Source: Actinomyces succiniciruminis (GTDB taxonomy: Bacteria > Actinomycetota > Actinomycetes > Actinomycetales > Actinomycetaceae). From it: DNA of 54,426 nucleotides. Below the pieces are notes generated by a model, which was not told the origin of the DNA, searched no databases, and was given only the letters and a program-made list of their open reading frames with translations. The DNA lies in the NCBI RefSeq assembly GCF_900002405.1, contig NZ_LK995477.1, positions 15,563 through 69,988 on the forward strand, given 5' to 3'. The translations under genes and the position numbers were made by a program. Shown here piece by piece: positions 1 through 8,226 of the stretch (positions within the stretch are counted from its first letter, which is position 1; the number at the start of each line of letters is the position of its first letter).

Positions 1-171
1 GGTGGGGGTGTAGGTGGTGTGGTTGGTGGCGTTTGAGCAGCCTGCGCCCAGGAGGGTGAGGCAGATGGCTAGCGCGGCGGCTCGGCGTGCGGGTGTCGGG
101 GCGTGCGGGTGTGCGGCGGCATCCGTCTGGTGGCGTGGGCTGGCGTGTGGCTTGTTGGGGTGTGTGGGCAT
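1..171 (-). CDS. lipoprotein, N-terminal part only (gene runs off the left edge)
   Basis: On the minus strand an ATG whose first base is 171 follows a GAGGAGG ribosome binding site and opens a frame that stays open to base 1 (57 codons, no stop inside the window). After an Arg/His/Pro-rich leader, residues 29-45 read as a lipoprotein signal peptide: two arginines, a hydrophobic stretch and a lipobox LGAGC with the lipidated Cys at residue 45. The mature part begins SNATNHTTY. The protein would be exported and anchored to the outer face of the membrane. Only the start is present, so the function is unknown. It could be a solute-binding protein or an anchored enzyme. The leader before the hydrophobic core is unusually long (about 30 residues), and a later start cannot be excluded. 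Confidence 0.6.
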   Translation of the reverse strand, partial: MPTHPNKPHASPRHQTDAAAHPHAPTPARRAAALAICLTLLGAGCSNATNHTTYTPT

Positions 172-353
172 GTTGGGGGTGGCCTCCTCGTTGAGGGCCC
201 GGGTGGGGGTGTCGGCGGTGTGCCGACGTTGCGCAACCGTACCGTGACCCTTGTTGTTGTTGCTACCTGGCCCGTGGTGCCTGTGGAAAACCCGGGGCGT
301 GCGGTCGGTGGAGCCCGCGGGCCGCCTGGCTGTGCCGGCCGGCTGGCCCTAGT

Positions 354-428
354 GACGTTTTACGACCTTGGGGTACATTCCACGACCACCCCGGGGTCGT
401 TAAACGCACCCCAGGGTCGAAAAACGCC
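354..428. repeat. imperfect inverted repeat element, about 75 bp
   Basis: The left arm at 354-387 pairs with the right arm at 395-428, with about 27 of 34 positions matching. Each arm contains CGACC, then TGGGGT, then ACGACC, so CGACC-type units occur four times. It lies in the intergenic gap between the left-edge lipoprotein gene and DUF3107. No T-tract follows, so it does not look like a simple terminator. It may be a dispersed palindromic repeat or a protein-binding site. Confidence 0.55.
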
Positions 429-457
429 GAGTGAAGACCCCGGGACATACCTCCCGC

Positions 458-492
458 CGGTCGGCGCAGGCGGCGCGCCCGACCGCCGACCG
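458..492. terminator. stem-loop, possible terminator
   Basis: A perfect 9-bp stem (CGGTCGGCG at 458-466 with CGCCGACCG at 484-492) encloses a 17-base loop. It lies downstream of DUF3107 on the minus strand. There is no T-tract, which is common for GC-rich actinobacterial hairpins. Confidence 0.35.
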
Positions 493-508
493 ACCCCGGT
501 ACACAAAG

Positions 509-540
509 GTCGGCGCCCGTCTCCATGGACGAGCGCCGAC
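509..540 (-). terminator. hairpin downstream of DUF3107, likely terminator
   Basis: GTCGGCGC (509-516) pairs perfectly with GCGCCGAC (533-540), and the stem continues after one mismatch as CGTC/GACG. It lies about 55 bases beyond the DUF3107 stop codon. Confidence 0.45.
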
Positions 541-595
541 ACAGAGGCTTGAATCGGGCGCTGAAGCCGACGCGGCGCCGCGCTTAAGGCGTGAG

Positions 596-811
596 TCAGA
601 TGCCGAAGCCGACGCGGCGGGGAGAGGCCTCGCCGATCTCGATGTAGGCGAGCGAACCCGCCGGGATGAACACCTTGCGACCCTTGTCATCGGTCAGGGT
701 GACCGCGGAGGTGGCGGCGTCAGCCACGGCCGCGAGGACCTCCTCTTGGGAGGCAGAGGTCTCCAGCTGGAGTTCGCGAGTCGAGTGCTTGATTCCGATG
801 GTGACCTGCAT
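596..811 (-). CDS. DUF3107 family protein
   Basis: A 71-residue protein starting MQVTIGIKHSTREL, matching the small actinobacterial DUF3107 family (Rv3208A/TB9.4-like). The ATG at 811 has a clear AAGGAG seven bases upstream. Longer frames upstream read as Arg/Pro-rich non-coding sequence. The predicted fold is a small alpha/beta domain (strand 2-8, acidic helix around 21-32, strands 36-50 and 55-60) ending RRVGFGI. The molecular function is not known. Members of this family sit near helicase genes in actinobacteria, and here the gene is divergent from adnA across a 294-base gap, as expected for that neighbourhood. Confidence 0.85.
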   Translation of the reverse strand: MQVTIGIKHSTRELQLETSASQEEVLAAVADAATSAVTLTDDKGRKVFIPAGSLAYIEIGEASPRRVGFGI

Positions 812-1093
812 GGGTACTCCTTGTGTCCAGGACTCGGGTCGCAAAACCTGTAAAGGCAACGGCCCGCGGTGGGGTGTCTGGCCCGATCCTATGGGCCTTG
901 CTGTCGCAAAGGCTTGCCCGGCCCACCACAATCCGGGCCGTTTCGCGCCGCGCGGACAGCAAGCCACCGTCGCGCGTCTAAGTCCGCGACCGGGACGGGG
1001 CTAAGGGACCGCCGCGACACGTCCAAGACCGTCGCGCGAAGACCGATACTCAGACGACGTTAAGGGCGTTCCATTCATGTCGGACCCCCGTGG

Positions 1094-1099
1094 TGAGAT
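1094..1099 (+). promoter_or_regulatory. weak -10-like hexamer of adnA, leaderless spacing
   Basis: TGAGAT ends six bases before the adnA ATG at 1106, and no Shine-Dalgarno sequence is visible. The second base departs from the TANNNT pattern, so this is the weakest member of the leaderless set. Confidence 0.25.
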
Positions 1100-1105
1100 G
1101 GGCAC

Positions 1106-4100
1106 ATGACCAGCCCCACCGGCGCCCCCCGCCTCCTACCCCCGCTCGCGCAGCCCCCGCTGCCCGAGCCGGACGCCTCCGCCGCCCGGGTGCTCGCCCG
1201 TGCAGCAGACGGCGCGAATCTCGTCGTCCTGGGCGCCCCGGGCACTGGCAAGACCACGACCGCCCTGCGCCTGCTGGTCGAGGCAGTGACCGACCGCCAC
1301 AAGGAGGCCCTCCTGCTGGCCCCCACGCGCGCCCGCGCCGACCGCCTGCGTGAGCGCGCTTCCCACCTGCTCAGCCTCGCCGGCGCCTCCTCCGGCACGG
1401 TCCGGGTACGCACACCCGTCGGCCTGGCCCTGACGATCCTGACGACCTCGTTCACCCAGCGTCCCGACCCGCTGCCCGCCCCGGTCCTGCTTGCCGGGGC
1501 GGAGGAGGACGCCGCGCTGGCCGGGCTGGTGCCGGGCGCCGGCTGGGGGGACCTGCCCGCCGAGGCCGTCGAGTCGCGTGCCTTCCGCACCGAGCTGCGC
1601 AACCTGCTGGCCCGTGCCGGTGAACTCGGCGTCACCGCCGAGCAACTCGCCGACCTCGGTGCCGAGCTCAACGTCCCCATCTGGCGGTACGCCGCCCCAC
1701 TGCTGCGCACCTGGGACGCGCAGGGCCGCCCCAGCGCCGCCAACCGCTCCACCGTCCGCAAGATGGACTCGGCCCGCTTGCAGGACCGCGCCCGCGAGGT
1801 CCTGGACACCTGGGACGCCGACGGCGTGCGTGTGCCGCGTCCGGTCCCGGACGTCGTCATCGTCGACGACTACCAGGACTGCACCGCCGCCACTGCCCGC
1901 CTCCTGGTAGCGCTCTCCGGGCCCGACTCCGATGGCCACCGCACCCAGATCGTCGCCCTGGGGGATCCAGACGCCGCCGTCGAGGTCTTCCGCGGCGGCA
2001 ACCCCAGCCTGCTCAATGCCGCCGAGGACCGCTCCGGGCTCGCCGCCGAGCGCCTCATGCTGCGTACGGTCCACCGCGGTACACCCGAGCTGGCCCGGGT
2101 CTGGGCTGCGCAGGCCGACCGCATCCCCATCACCGGCACCGCCACTCACCGACACCCCGAGTACGCGAACGGTACGGCTGCCGCCGGTGCATTCGCCGAC
2201 CGCTCCGCCGCTGCTCCCGCTGCCCCACAGGCGAACCGTGGGGGAGACGAAGATGACGAAGCGGGATGCGGAGGCGCACCGGATGAGGGGAGTGCGGTCG
2301 GCACCGAGCTTCATCCGGCTCCTCCCAGTGGCGTTGAGACCCTCATCGCCTCCGGCCCGCTCCAGCAGACCGCCCAGATCGCCCGCATCCTGCGCAGCGA
2401 GCACGTCCACCACAACACCGCCTGGGACCAGATGGCCGTGATCGTCCGCTCCGCGGGCACCGCCCGCGCGGTCAGCCGCGAACTACGTCATCACGGCGTA
2501 CCTCTGGCCTCCACCACCCCGGCCGTGCTGCTGCGCGCCGAGCCGGCCGCGGCCGCCATCATCAACGCCTGTCGTGCCGCACTGGCCGGAACCCTCGGAG
2601 ACGCCGACACCCCGCCCGAGTGGGCCACTGCTTTCGACCTGCTCACCAGCCCCCTGATCGGGCTGACCAACCTGGACCTGCGCCGGCTGCGTCGTCGCCT
2701 GTGCGCCGACCGCCCCGCCGAGGCCGGCCGGGATGAGAACCTGCTCGGCGTCCTGGCCACCCCCGCGGCCGCCACCGCACTGGTCCGCGAGCTTGCCGAC
2801 GAGCCCCTCGCCGAGCAGGCCATGCGGCTGGAACGCGCGGCGCGCGTCGTCGCCGCCCTGCGGGACGTGGTCGAGGCCGCCCGGGAAGAGGAACGCCTGA
2901 TCGACGCCGAGGCGCTCATGTGGGCGGCCTGGCAGGCCTCGGACTGTGCGGAGACGTGGCGCGCCATGGCGCTGGCGCCGCATGCCACGCGCGCCGCCGC
3001 GCTCACGGCCGAGGCGGCCGAACATGACCTGGACGTGGTTACCGTGCTGTTCAAACGCGCCGAGGTGTGGGCCGAGCGCCACCCCGGTGCTGCGGCAGGC
3101 GACTTCTTGAACGAGCTCGCGGCGGAGGTACTGCCCTCGGACACGGTGGCCCCGCAGGGCATCCGCCCGCCCGGCGTCGCCGTCCTGACCCCCGCCGCCG
3201 CGGCCGGAGCCCAGTGGGAGGTGGTCGTCGTCGCCGGGGTGGAGCGGGACGCGTGGCCCGACCTGCGGCTGCGCGACGGATTGACCCGCTCCGGCCTGCT
3301 GGTCGATGCCGTCACCGGCCGTCTCCCGCTTGCGGCCGACGGCAGACGGTCGGCCGACCAGGACCCGACCGAGGCTCGCAGCCAGGTCCGCGGCGACGAG
3401 CGGCGCATGTTCCTGTCCGCCATCTCCCGCTCCGGCCGCCGCCTGATCGTCACCGCGGCGCTGGACGGAGACTGCGCACCCTCCTCCTTCCTGCTCGAGG
3501 TCGCCGAGGCGACCGGGCAGACGCTCTTCAACGACGACGGCGAGCTCGAGCCCCGGCCGGATGTTGCCGACCTGACCCTGCCGGGCCTCGTGGGGGAACT
3601 GCGCGCCGCAGCTGTAGCCGGCCGCCTGGAGCGGGCCGACGCCGGTGCTCGCGCCCGCGGCCGGCAGGCCGAACAGCTGCTGGCCGCGCTCGCCCGCGAC
3701 GGCGTCAGCGCCGCCGACCCCGCCAACTGGGCCGGCCTGGGGCAGCCGACCTCCACCGCCCCCCTGGTCGGCGCGGGCCAAGAGATCCGCATCAGCCCCT
3801 CTGACGTGGACGCGATCAGCCAATGCCCGCTGAAATGGTTCCTCCAGCGCAACGGCGGCGGTACCGGCACCAGCGATGCCCAGAGGATCGGCATGCTCGT
3901 GCATGGCCTGGCCGAGCGCGCCGAACGGGAGGGACTGCGCGGAGAGGTGCTGCGCCAGGCCTTGGAGGACGCGCTGCCGGAGCTGGGCTACCCGGACACC
4001 TGGCTCGGCAACCTCGCGCGGCAGCGCGTACGCGACATGATCGACCGGCTCGACGCCTACCTTGGGTCGGTCACCGCCCCCGCCCTGGTGGAGCAGACGG

Positions 4101-4726
4101 TAGACGTCCACCTGGATCTGCCGGTGCCCGACGATGGCGAAGAGGTAGGCATCGCTGCTGGGGATGGCGAGCCCCAGGCGCGCGCCGACGGCGGGCGTGC
4201 AGTTGACGCTGAGGCCGGGGCCATTGGCGGTGGGCCCGTGGCCGCGGGCGAGCGGATACCGGTGCGCATACGCGGGCGCATCGACCGCCTGGAGTTCCTC
4301 GACGGCACCCCGCCCGACTCATCCGCGGACGGTGTGCTGCCCGCCGGGCAGGGGCAGCGCGTGCGCGTCATCGACTTCAAGACCGGCAGTGGCAAGCTAG
4401 ATGTGCCCAAGCGTAACGCGCAGCTTGCAACCTATCGCATGGCGCTGGCCGCCCTCGGCTACCAGGTTGATGGCACTGGGCTCGCCTTCCTCGGTGTGAA
4501 GCCACGCGGTACTGATCCCGGCCCGAAGATCCTGCCGAGCGGAATGGTGCTCGAGTCCAGCCCCAATCCGGACACCGGAGAGGAGTGGGACGTGGAGCTG
4601 CTCGCCCGCGCCGCACGGGACGTCTCGGGTGCCAGCCTTATCGCCCGCAGCGGGAACCACTGCCAATGGTGCTCCCTCAAGACCAGCTGCCCCGTCAACC
4701 CCGAAGGAAGGAGGACCGTGGCATGA
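1106..4726 (+). CDS. adnA: AdnA-like ATP-dependent helicase-nuclease subunit
   Basis: A 1206-residue UvrD/Rep-family protein, the first of a two-gene operon. In mycobacteria AdnA and AdnB form a heterodimeric motor-nuclease that resects DNA double-strand breaks. Visible here: Walker A GAPGTGKT at residues 43-50, a Walker B-type VDDYQD near 253, and a C-terminal RecB-like nuclease with RGRIDRLE (about 1055-1062), VIDFKTG (about 1088) and QLATY. Four cysteines (SQCP near 904, CQWC and the following C near 1186-1195) fit the iron-sulfur cluster of AddB/AdnA-type nucleases. A low-complexity acidic insertion at about 355-410 (bases 2160-2330) interrupts the helicase region. The DDYQ in place of the usual DE-Q suggests a less canonical motor than AdnB. 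The frame overlaps adnB by four bases. Confidence 0.9.
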   Translation: MTSPTGAPRLLPPLAQPPLPEPDASAARVLARAADGANLVVLGAPGTGKTTTALRLLVEAVTDRHKEALLLAPTRARADRLRERASHLLSLAGASSGTVRVRTPVGLALTILTTSFTQRPDPLPAPVLLAGAEEDAALAGLVPGAGWGDLPAEAVESRAFRTELRNLLARAGELGVTAEQLADLGAELNVPIWRYAAPLLRTWDAQGRPSAANRSTVRKMDSARLQDRAREVLDTWDADGVRVPRPVPDVVIVDDYQDCTAATARLLVALSGPDSDGHRTQIVALGDPDAAVEVFRGGNPSLLNAAEDRSGLAAERLMLRTVHRGTPELARVWAAQADRIPITGTATHRHPEYANGTAAAGAFADRSAAAPAAPQANRGGDEDDEAGCGGAPDEGSAVGTELHPAPPSGVETLIASGPLQQTAQIARILRSEHVHHNTAWDQMAVIVRSAGTARAVSRELRHHGVPLASTTPAVLLRAEPAAAAIINACRAALAGTLGDADTPPEWATAFDLLTSPLIGLTNLDLRRLRRRLCADRPAEAGRDENLLGVLATPAAATALVRELADEPLAEQAMRLERAARVVAALRDVVEAAREEERLIDAEALMWAAWQASDCAETWRAMALAPHATRAAALTAEAAEHDLDVVTVLFKRAEVWAERHPGAAAGDFLNELAAEVLPSDTVAPQGIRPPGVAVLTPAAAAGAQWEVVVVAGVERDAWPDLRLRDGLTRSGLLVDAVTGRLPLAADGRRSADQDPTEARSQVRGDERRMFLSAISRSGRRLIVTAALDGDCAPSSFLLEVAEATGQTLFNDDGELEPRPDVADLTLPGLVGELRAAAVAGRLERADAGARARGRQAEQLLAALARDGVSAADPANWAGLGQPTSTAPLVGAGQEIRISPSDVDAISQCPLKWFLQRNGGGTGTSDAQRIGMLVHGLAERAEREGLRGEVLRQALEDALPELGYPDTWLGNLARQRVRDMIDRLDAYLGSVTAPALVEQTVDVHLDLPVPDDGEEVGIAAGDGEPQARADGGRAVDAEAGAIGGGPVAAGERIPVRIRGRIDRLEFLDGTPPDSSADGVLPAGQGQRVRVIDFKTGSGKLDVPKRNAQLATYRMALAALGYQVDGTGLAFLGVKPRGTDPGPKILPSGMVLESSPNPDTGEEWDVELLARAARDVSGASLIARSGNHCQWCSLKTSCPVNPEGRRTVA

Positions 4727-7700
4727 GCGCTGCCGACCTCACCCCCGAAGTCCTCGCCGAGAAGCTCGACCTGCCCCGCCCCACCGCGGAGCAGTCGGAG
4801 ATCATCGGCTACGAGCTGCGGCCCCTGCTGGTGGTTGCCGGCGCCGGCAGCGGCAAGACCGCCACCATGAGCCAGCGCGTCGTCCACCTGGTCGCCACCG
4901 GTGCCGTTCGCACCGACCAGGTGCTAGGACTGACCTTCACCCGCAAGGCCACCGCCGAGTTGGCCGAGCGCGTCTCCGTCCGTCTTGCCCAGCTGGCCGA
5001 GAAAGGTGACATCACCGGCCTCGACGACGTACCGGAGCCGACCGTGGCCACCTACGACTCCTTCGCCGGCTCGCTCGTGCGCGAATACGGCCTGTACGTC
5101 GGCGCCGACCCGGACGCCACCCTGATCACCGAGGCGCGCAAGTGGCAGATCGTCACCGACATTCTCGAGCGGCGCACCGACCCGCTGCCCATCGACAAGC
5201 TCTCCACGGCTGTCAAGACCGTGCTTGACGCGGACAACGCCCTGTCCACGAATCTGCTCAGCATTGAGGACGCCCGCGAGCAGTTGACCGATCTATACGA
5301 GCTTTTCGATGGTCTGGCCAACGCAGGCGGTGTGGGCGGCTCCAGGCCGGGTAAAGATGTGATACGCAAAGCGCCGGAGCGTATGAAGAATTGGCTGGGA
5401 GTGCTGGAGGCGGTACAAGATTTCCGCGACTACAAGCGCCGGCACGGACTGGTCGACTTCGGCGACCGGCTAGCGCTGGCCTGCCGCATCGCCGAAGAGG
5501 TGCCCGACGCCGTGGCGGTCATGCGCGCGCAGTACCCGGCGGTGCTGCTGGACGAGTTCCAGGACACCTCCGTCGCCCAGGTGCGGCTGCTCTCCGCCCT
5601 ATTCGCGGGCCAGGGCGTCACCGCCGTCGGCGACCCGAACCAGGCCATCTACGGCTGGCGCGGTGCCAGCGCCGGCGCGCTGGACACCTTCCACGACCGC
5701 TTCAACCCCTCCGGCGTGCAGGCCGTCGCCGGTGGCGGGAACCCCGAAGTCGAGACGCCGGTGCTGCAGCTGTCCACCGCTTGGCGAAATGATTCGGCAA
5801 TCCTTGCCGCCGCTAACGTCGTCTCGGGTCCTCTGCGCAGCCACGAGTACCAGCCGGGTGACGCGGAAGTCAAGCACATCGATGTCTGTGAGTTGCAGGA
5901 GCGAACGGCCGAAGCGGGCCTCGGTGCGGGACGGGTAGTAGGTGCCTTCCTTGCCGATCCATTGCAGGAGGCCGAGACGGTTGCCGAATTCATGCGCGAG
6001 TCATGGAGTCCCAAGGCGCAACTTGCTGTTTTGGCGCCAACCCACAGTCAACTCGATGTAGTGGCGAGAGTTCTGCAGAATTGGGGAGTGCCCTACCAGG
6101 TGGTGGGATTAGGTGGTTTGTTGACCATTCCCGAGGTTGCAGACATGCGTGCTCTCTTGGCTGTGGCCGCCGACCCAGAACGTGGTGACTGGCTGATGCG
6201 ACTGCTCGTGGGTGCCGACATCGGCACTGCCGACCTGCGAGCATTGCAGCGCTTCGCACGTGAACTGGCTCGCCGTCGCGACCGGTCAGGCGGTGCAGGA
6301 ATGGGCGTTGAGCATGGCGTTGTGAAATCTGCTGAGAATAACGCCCAAGGGCCTGCTGCGGAGCGGGCAGAGGATGTCGCCCTCTCAGAGGCGATAGAGG
6401 AGCTCGCCCGCCTTGATGACGCCGGCGGCGCCCACAACAATCGGTTCTCCCGGCGTGCTCCGGTTCAGCCGTCTACAGCTGTGGCCGGTCTCAGTGAGTC
6501 TGGACGTCAGGCCGCGTTGCGGATTGCCCGGGCTCTGCGCCGGGTACGCGGCGCACTTGCATTGCCTCTGCCAGATTTGGTGGCGGTGGCCGAACAGGCC
6601 CTGGGAATGGATATCGAACTTGCCGCACGGGTGAGTGATCCGATGGGACGGCGTGCTCTGGATGCCTTCCGTAAAGTTGCCGAGCAGTACACCACCGATG
6701 CCGACGTCCCCACAGTATCGGGATTCCTGGAGTTGCTCAATCTACTTGAAGAGAAGGAAGACGGCTTGGATGTCCCTGAAGTCGAACCGAGCCCCGGTGC
6801 CATACAGCTCTTGACCATACATGCCGCTAAAGGGCTGGAATGGGATCGGGTCGCCGTCATAGGTATGTCTGAGAAGTCATTTCCCCACTATAAAATCGCC
6901 CCGTCTGCAGACGGTAGGCTGATAGACAAGTCCTGGATGGGATACCAGGATGAGTTTCCACACCCGCTGCGAGCGGACGCGGACCAGTTACCGCCATTCA
7001 AGCTCGGTGACCTCGCTGCCGGGCTCAGCGAAGGCGCAGCGCTTAGCAAGGATGACAAGCAGACGATCAGTGACCGTCTGGATGAATACCTCTTCGCTTT
7101 GGGGCGCAACACGATCGCCGAACAACGTCGCCTCGCTTACGTGGCTATCACGCGGGCACGCTATGAGGTGCTGTTGACCGGATCTCACCTGGCGAAGACC
7201 GCTAGTAAACCTAACCCCATGTCGCGTTTCATGGCCGAGCTACGGCGGCGCGAGCTGGTCGGTGAGTTCCCCCCTGGATTTACCGAGAGAGATCCTGAGG
7301 CAGTCAATCCGCTGACCAATCTTGTAGAGGAGGCCCCCTGGCCGGTTACGCACCCGGCCGCCCCTGGCTCGGAGCGGGCCGCGCGCATTGCCGTCGCCGA
7401 GGCCGTCGGCCGCGCCATGGCGGCCCCCACCGCAGCCTCCGCGGGCGAGGCCCTCCGCGGCGGGCATCCGGCGGGGGAGGGCGCCACCGACGGGCGCGTC
7501 GCCCGCTGGTGGGAGGACGCCCGGCTGCTGCTGGCCGAGCGCGACGCCGCCGCGGCCGAAACGCCCACGGTCCGCCAGCCCGCCCACCTGGCCGCCACCC
7601 GGCTGGCCGCGCTGCGCGATGACCGGGACGGCTTCGCACTCGACCTGCGCCGCCCCCTGCCGTCCCAGCCGCAATCCACCGGCCGTCTAGGCACCGTCTT

Positions 7701-8226
7701 CCACGACGCCATCGCCCAACGCCTGACCAGCCAGGGCCCGCTGTTCAGCCTGGAGGACGCCGGCGTCCCGGACACGCTCGCCGACTCCGACCGCAAGCGT
7801 GTAGAGCGCTGGCTCAAGGTCGCCGCCGAGCATCCGCTGCTAAACGGCTACGAGCTGGTGACCACTGAGGATTCCCTTGAACTCACCCTCGGCGACACCA
7901 CCCTGCGCTGCCGCATCGACGCCATCTTCCAGCGCCCCGGCAGCGAACATTTCCTGGTGGTCGACTGGAAGACCGGACACCAACGCGTGCCGGTGGACCA
8001 GCTCAGCGTGTACGTGCACGCCTGGGCCGCGAAGAAACAGATCCCCACCGACCAGATCCGCGCCGCCTACGTCTACGTCGCGGACGGCGGAGAAGTCGAC
8101 GAACTGGGCGAGGAGGCCTTCCTCTCGCTGGAGGAGATTCGGCGCAGCCTGGACCTGCAGGCTCAATGGGCGTCTGAGCCGTCCCCATCGGCTTCTGCAT
8201 CGGTACCGTCGTCGACGCCCTCGTAG
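4723..8226 (+). CDS. adnB: AdnB-like ATP-dependent helicase-nuclease subunit
   Basis: A 1167-residue UvrD-family helicase with a C-terminal RecB-type nuclease, partner of the upstream AdnA-like protein. The ATG at 4723 overlaps the adnA stop (ATGA) and follows GAAGGAAGGAGG, which favours it over the frame's upstream GTG/ATG codons. Motifs in order: Q-motif PTAEQ (20-24), Walker A GAGSGKTA (40-47), FTRKATAELAERV, LLDEFQDTS (about 275), GDPNQAIYGWRGA (about 303), TIHAAKGLEWD (about 696), YVAITRAR (about 805), then nuclease residues VFHDAI (about 990), RIDAI (about 1064) and VVDWKTG (about 1079). All motor motifs are canonical, so this is likely the main translocase. Codon use changes sharply between about 5780 and 7330. 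The 3' end overlaps the convergent phosphotransferase gene by 64 bases. Confidence 0.92.
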   Translation: MSAADLTPEVLAEKLDLPRPTAEQSEIIGYELRPLLVVAGAGSGKTATMSQRVVHLVATGAVRTDQVLGLTFTRKATAELAERVSVRLAQLAEKGDITGLDDVPEPTVATYDSFAGSLVREYGLYVGADPDATLITEARKWQIVTDILERRTDPLPIDKLSTAVKTVLDADNALSTNLLSIEDAREQLTDLYELFDGLANAGGVGGSRPGKDVIRKAPERMKNWLGVLEAVQDFRDYKRRHGLVDFGDRLALACRIAEEVPDAVAVMRAQYPAVLLDEFQDTSVAQVRLLSALFAGQGVTAVGDPNQAIYGWRGASAGALDTFHDRFNPSGVQAVAGGGNPEVETPVLQLSTAWRNDSAILAAANVVSGPLRSHEYQPGDAEVKHIDVCELQERTAEAGLGAGRVVGAFLADPLQEAETVAEFMRESWSPKAQLAVLAPTHSQLDVVARVLQNWGVPYQVVGLGGLLTIPEVADMRALLAVAADPERGDWLMRLLVGADIGTADLRALQRFARELARRRDRSGGAGMGVEHGVVKSAENNAQGPAAERAEDVALSEAIEELARLDDAGGAHNNRFSRRAPVQPSTAVAGLSESGRQAALRIARALRRVRGALALPLPDLVAVAEQALGMDIELAARVSDPMGRRALDAFRKVAEQYTTDADVPTVSGFLELLNLLEEKEDGLDVPEVEPSPGAIQLLTIHAAKGLEWDRVAVIGMSEKSFPHYKIAPSADGRLIDKSWMGYQDEFPHPLRADADQLPPFKLGDLAAGLSEGAALSKDDKQTISDRLDEYLFALGRNTIAEQRRLAYVAITRARYEVLLTGSHLAKTASKPNPMSRFMAELRRRELVGEFPPGFTERDPEAVNPLTNLVEEAPWPVTHPAAPGSERAARIAVAEAVGRAMAAPTAASAGEALRGGHPAGEGATDGRVARWWEDARLLLAERDAAAAETPTVRQPAHLAATRLAALRDDRDGFALDLRRPLPSQPQSTGRLGTVFHDAIAQRLTSQGPLFSLEDAGVPDTLADSDRKRVERWLKVAAEHPLLNGYELVTTEDSLELTLGDTTLRCRIDAIFQRPGSEHFLVVDWKTGHQRVPVDQLSVYVHAWAAKKQIPTDQIRAAYVYVADGGEVDELGEEAFLSLEEIRRSLDLQAQWASEPSPSASASVPSSTPS

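Larger units (their letters stand above)
172..595. other. 424-base gap with stem-loops and an inverted-repeat element
   Basis: No convincing gene is seen. The gap holds an imperfect inverted repeat (354-428), two hairpins (458-492 and 509-540) and a 15-base copy (563-577) of the last codons of the DUF3107 gene. Open frames on both strands here have Arg/Pro/Gly-rich compositions typical of GC-rich shadow frames. Confidence 0.6.

Noticed and set aside
14-853. Several plus- and minus-strand open frames across the first 850 bases
   Set aside because: They are Arg/Pro/Gly-rich, lack ribosome sites and overlap the DUF3107 gene or the structured gap. They look like shadows of GC-rich DNA.
812-967. 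Upstream extension of the DUF3107 gene to 967
   Set aside because: The internal ATG at 811 has a strong ribosome site and matches the family start, and the extra residues are non-coding in style.
1136-4111. Long minus-strand frames opposite adnA (up to 542 codons)
   Set aside because: Their codon positions mirror the GC3 bias of adnA, and the proteins are Gly/Arg/Gln-rich with no family features.
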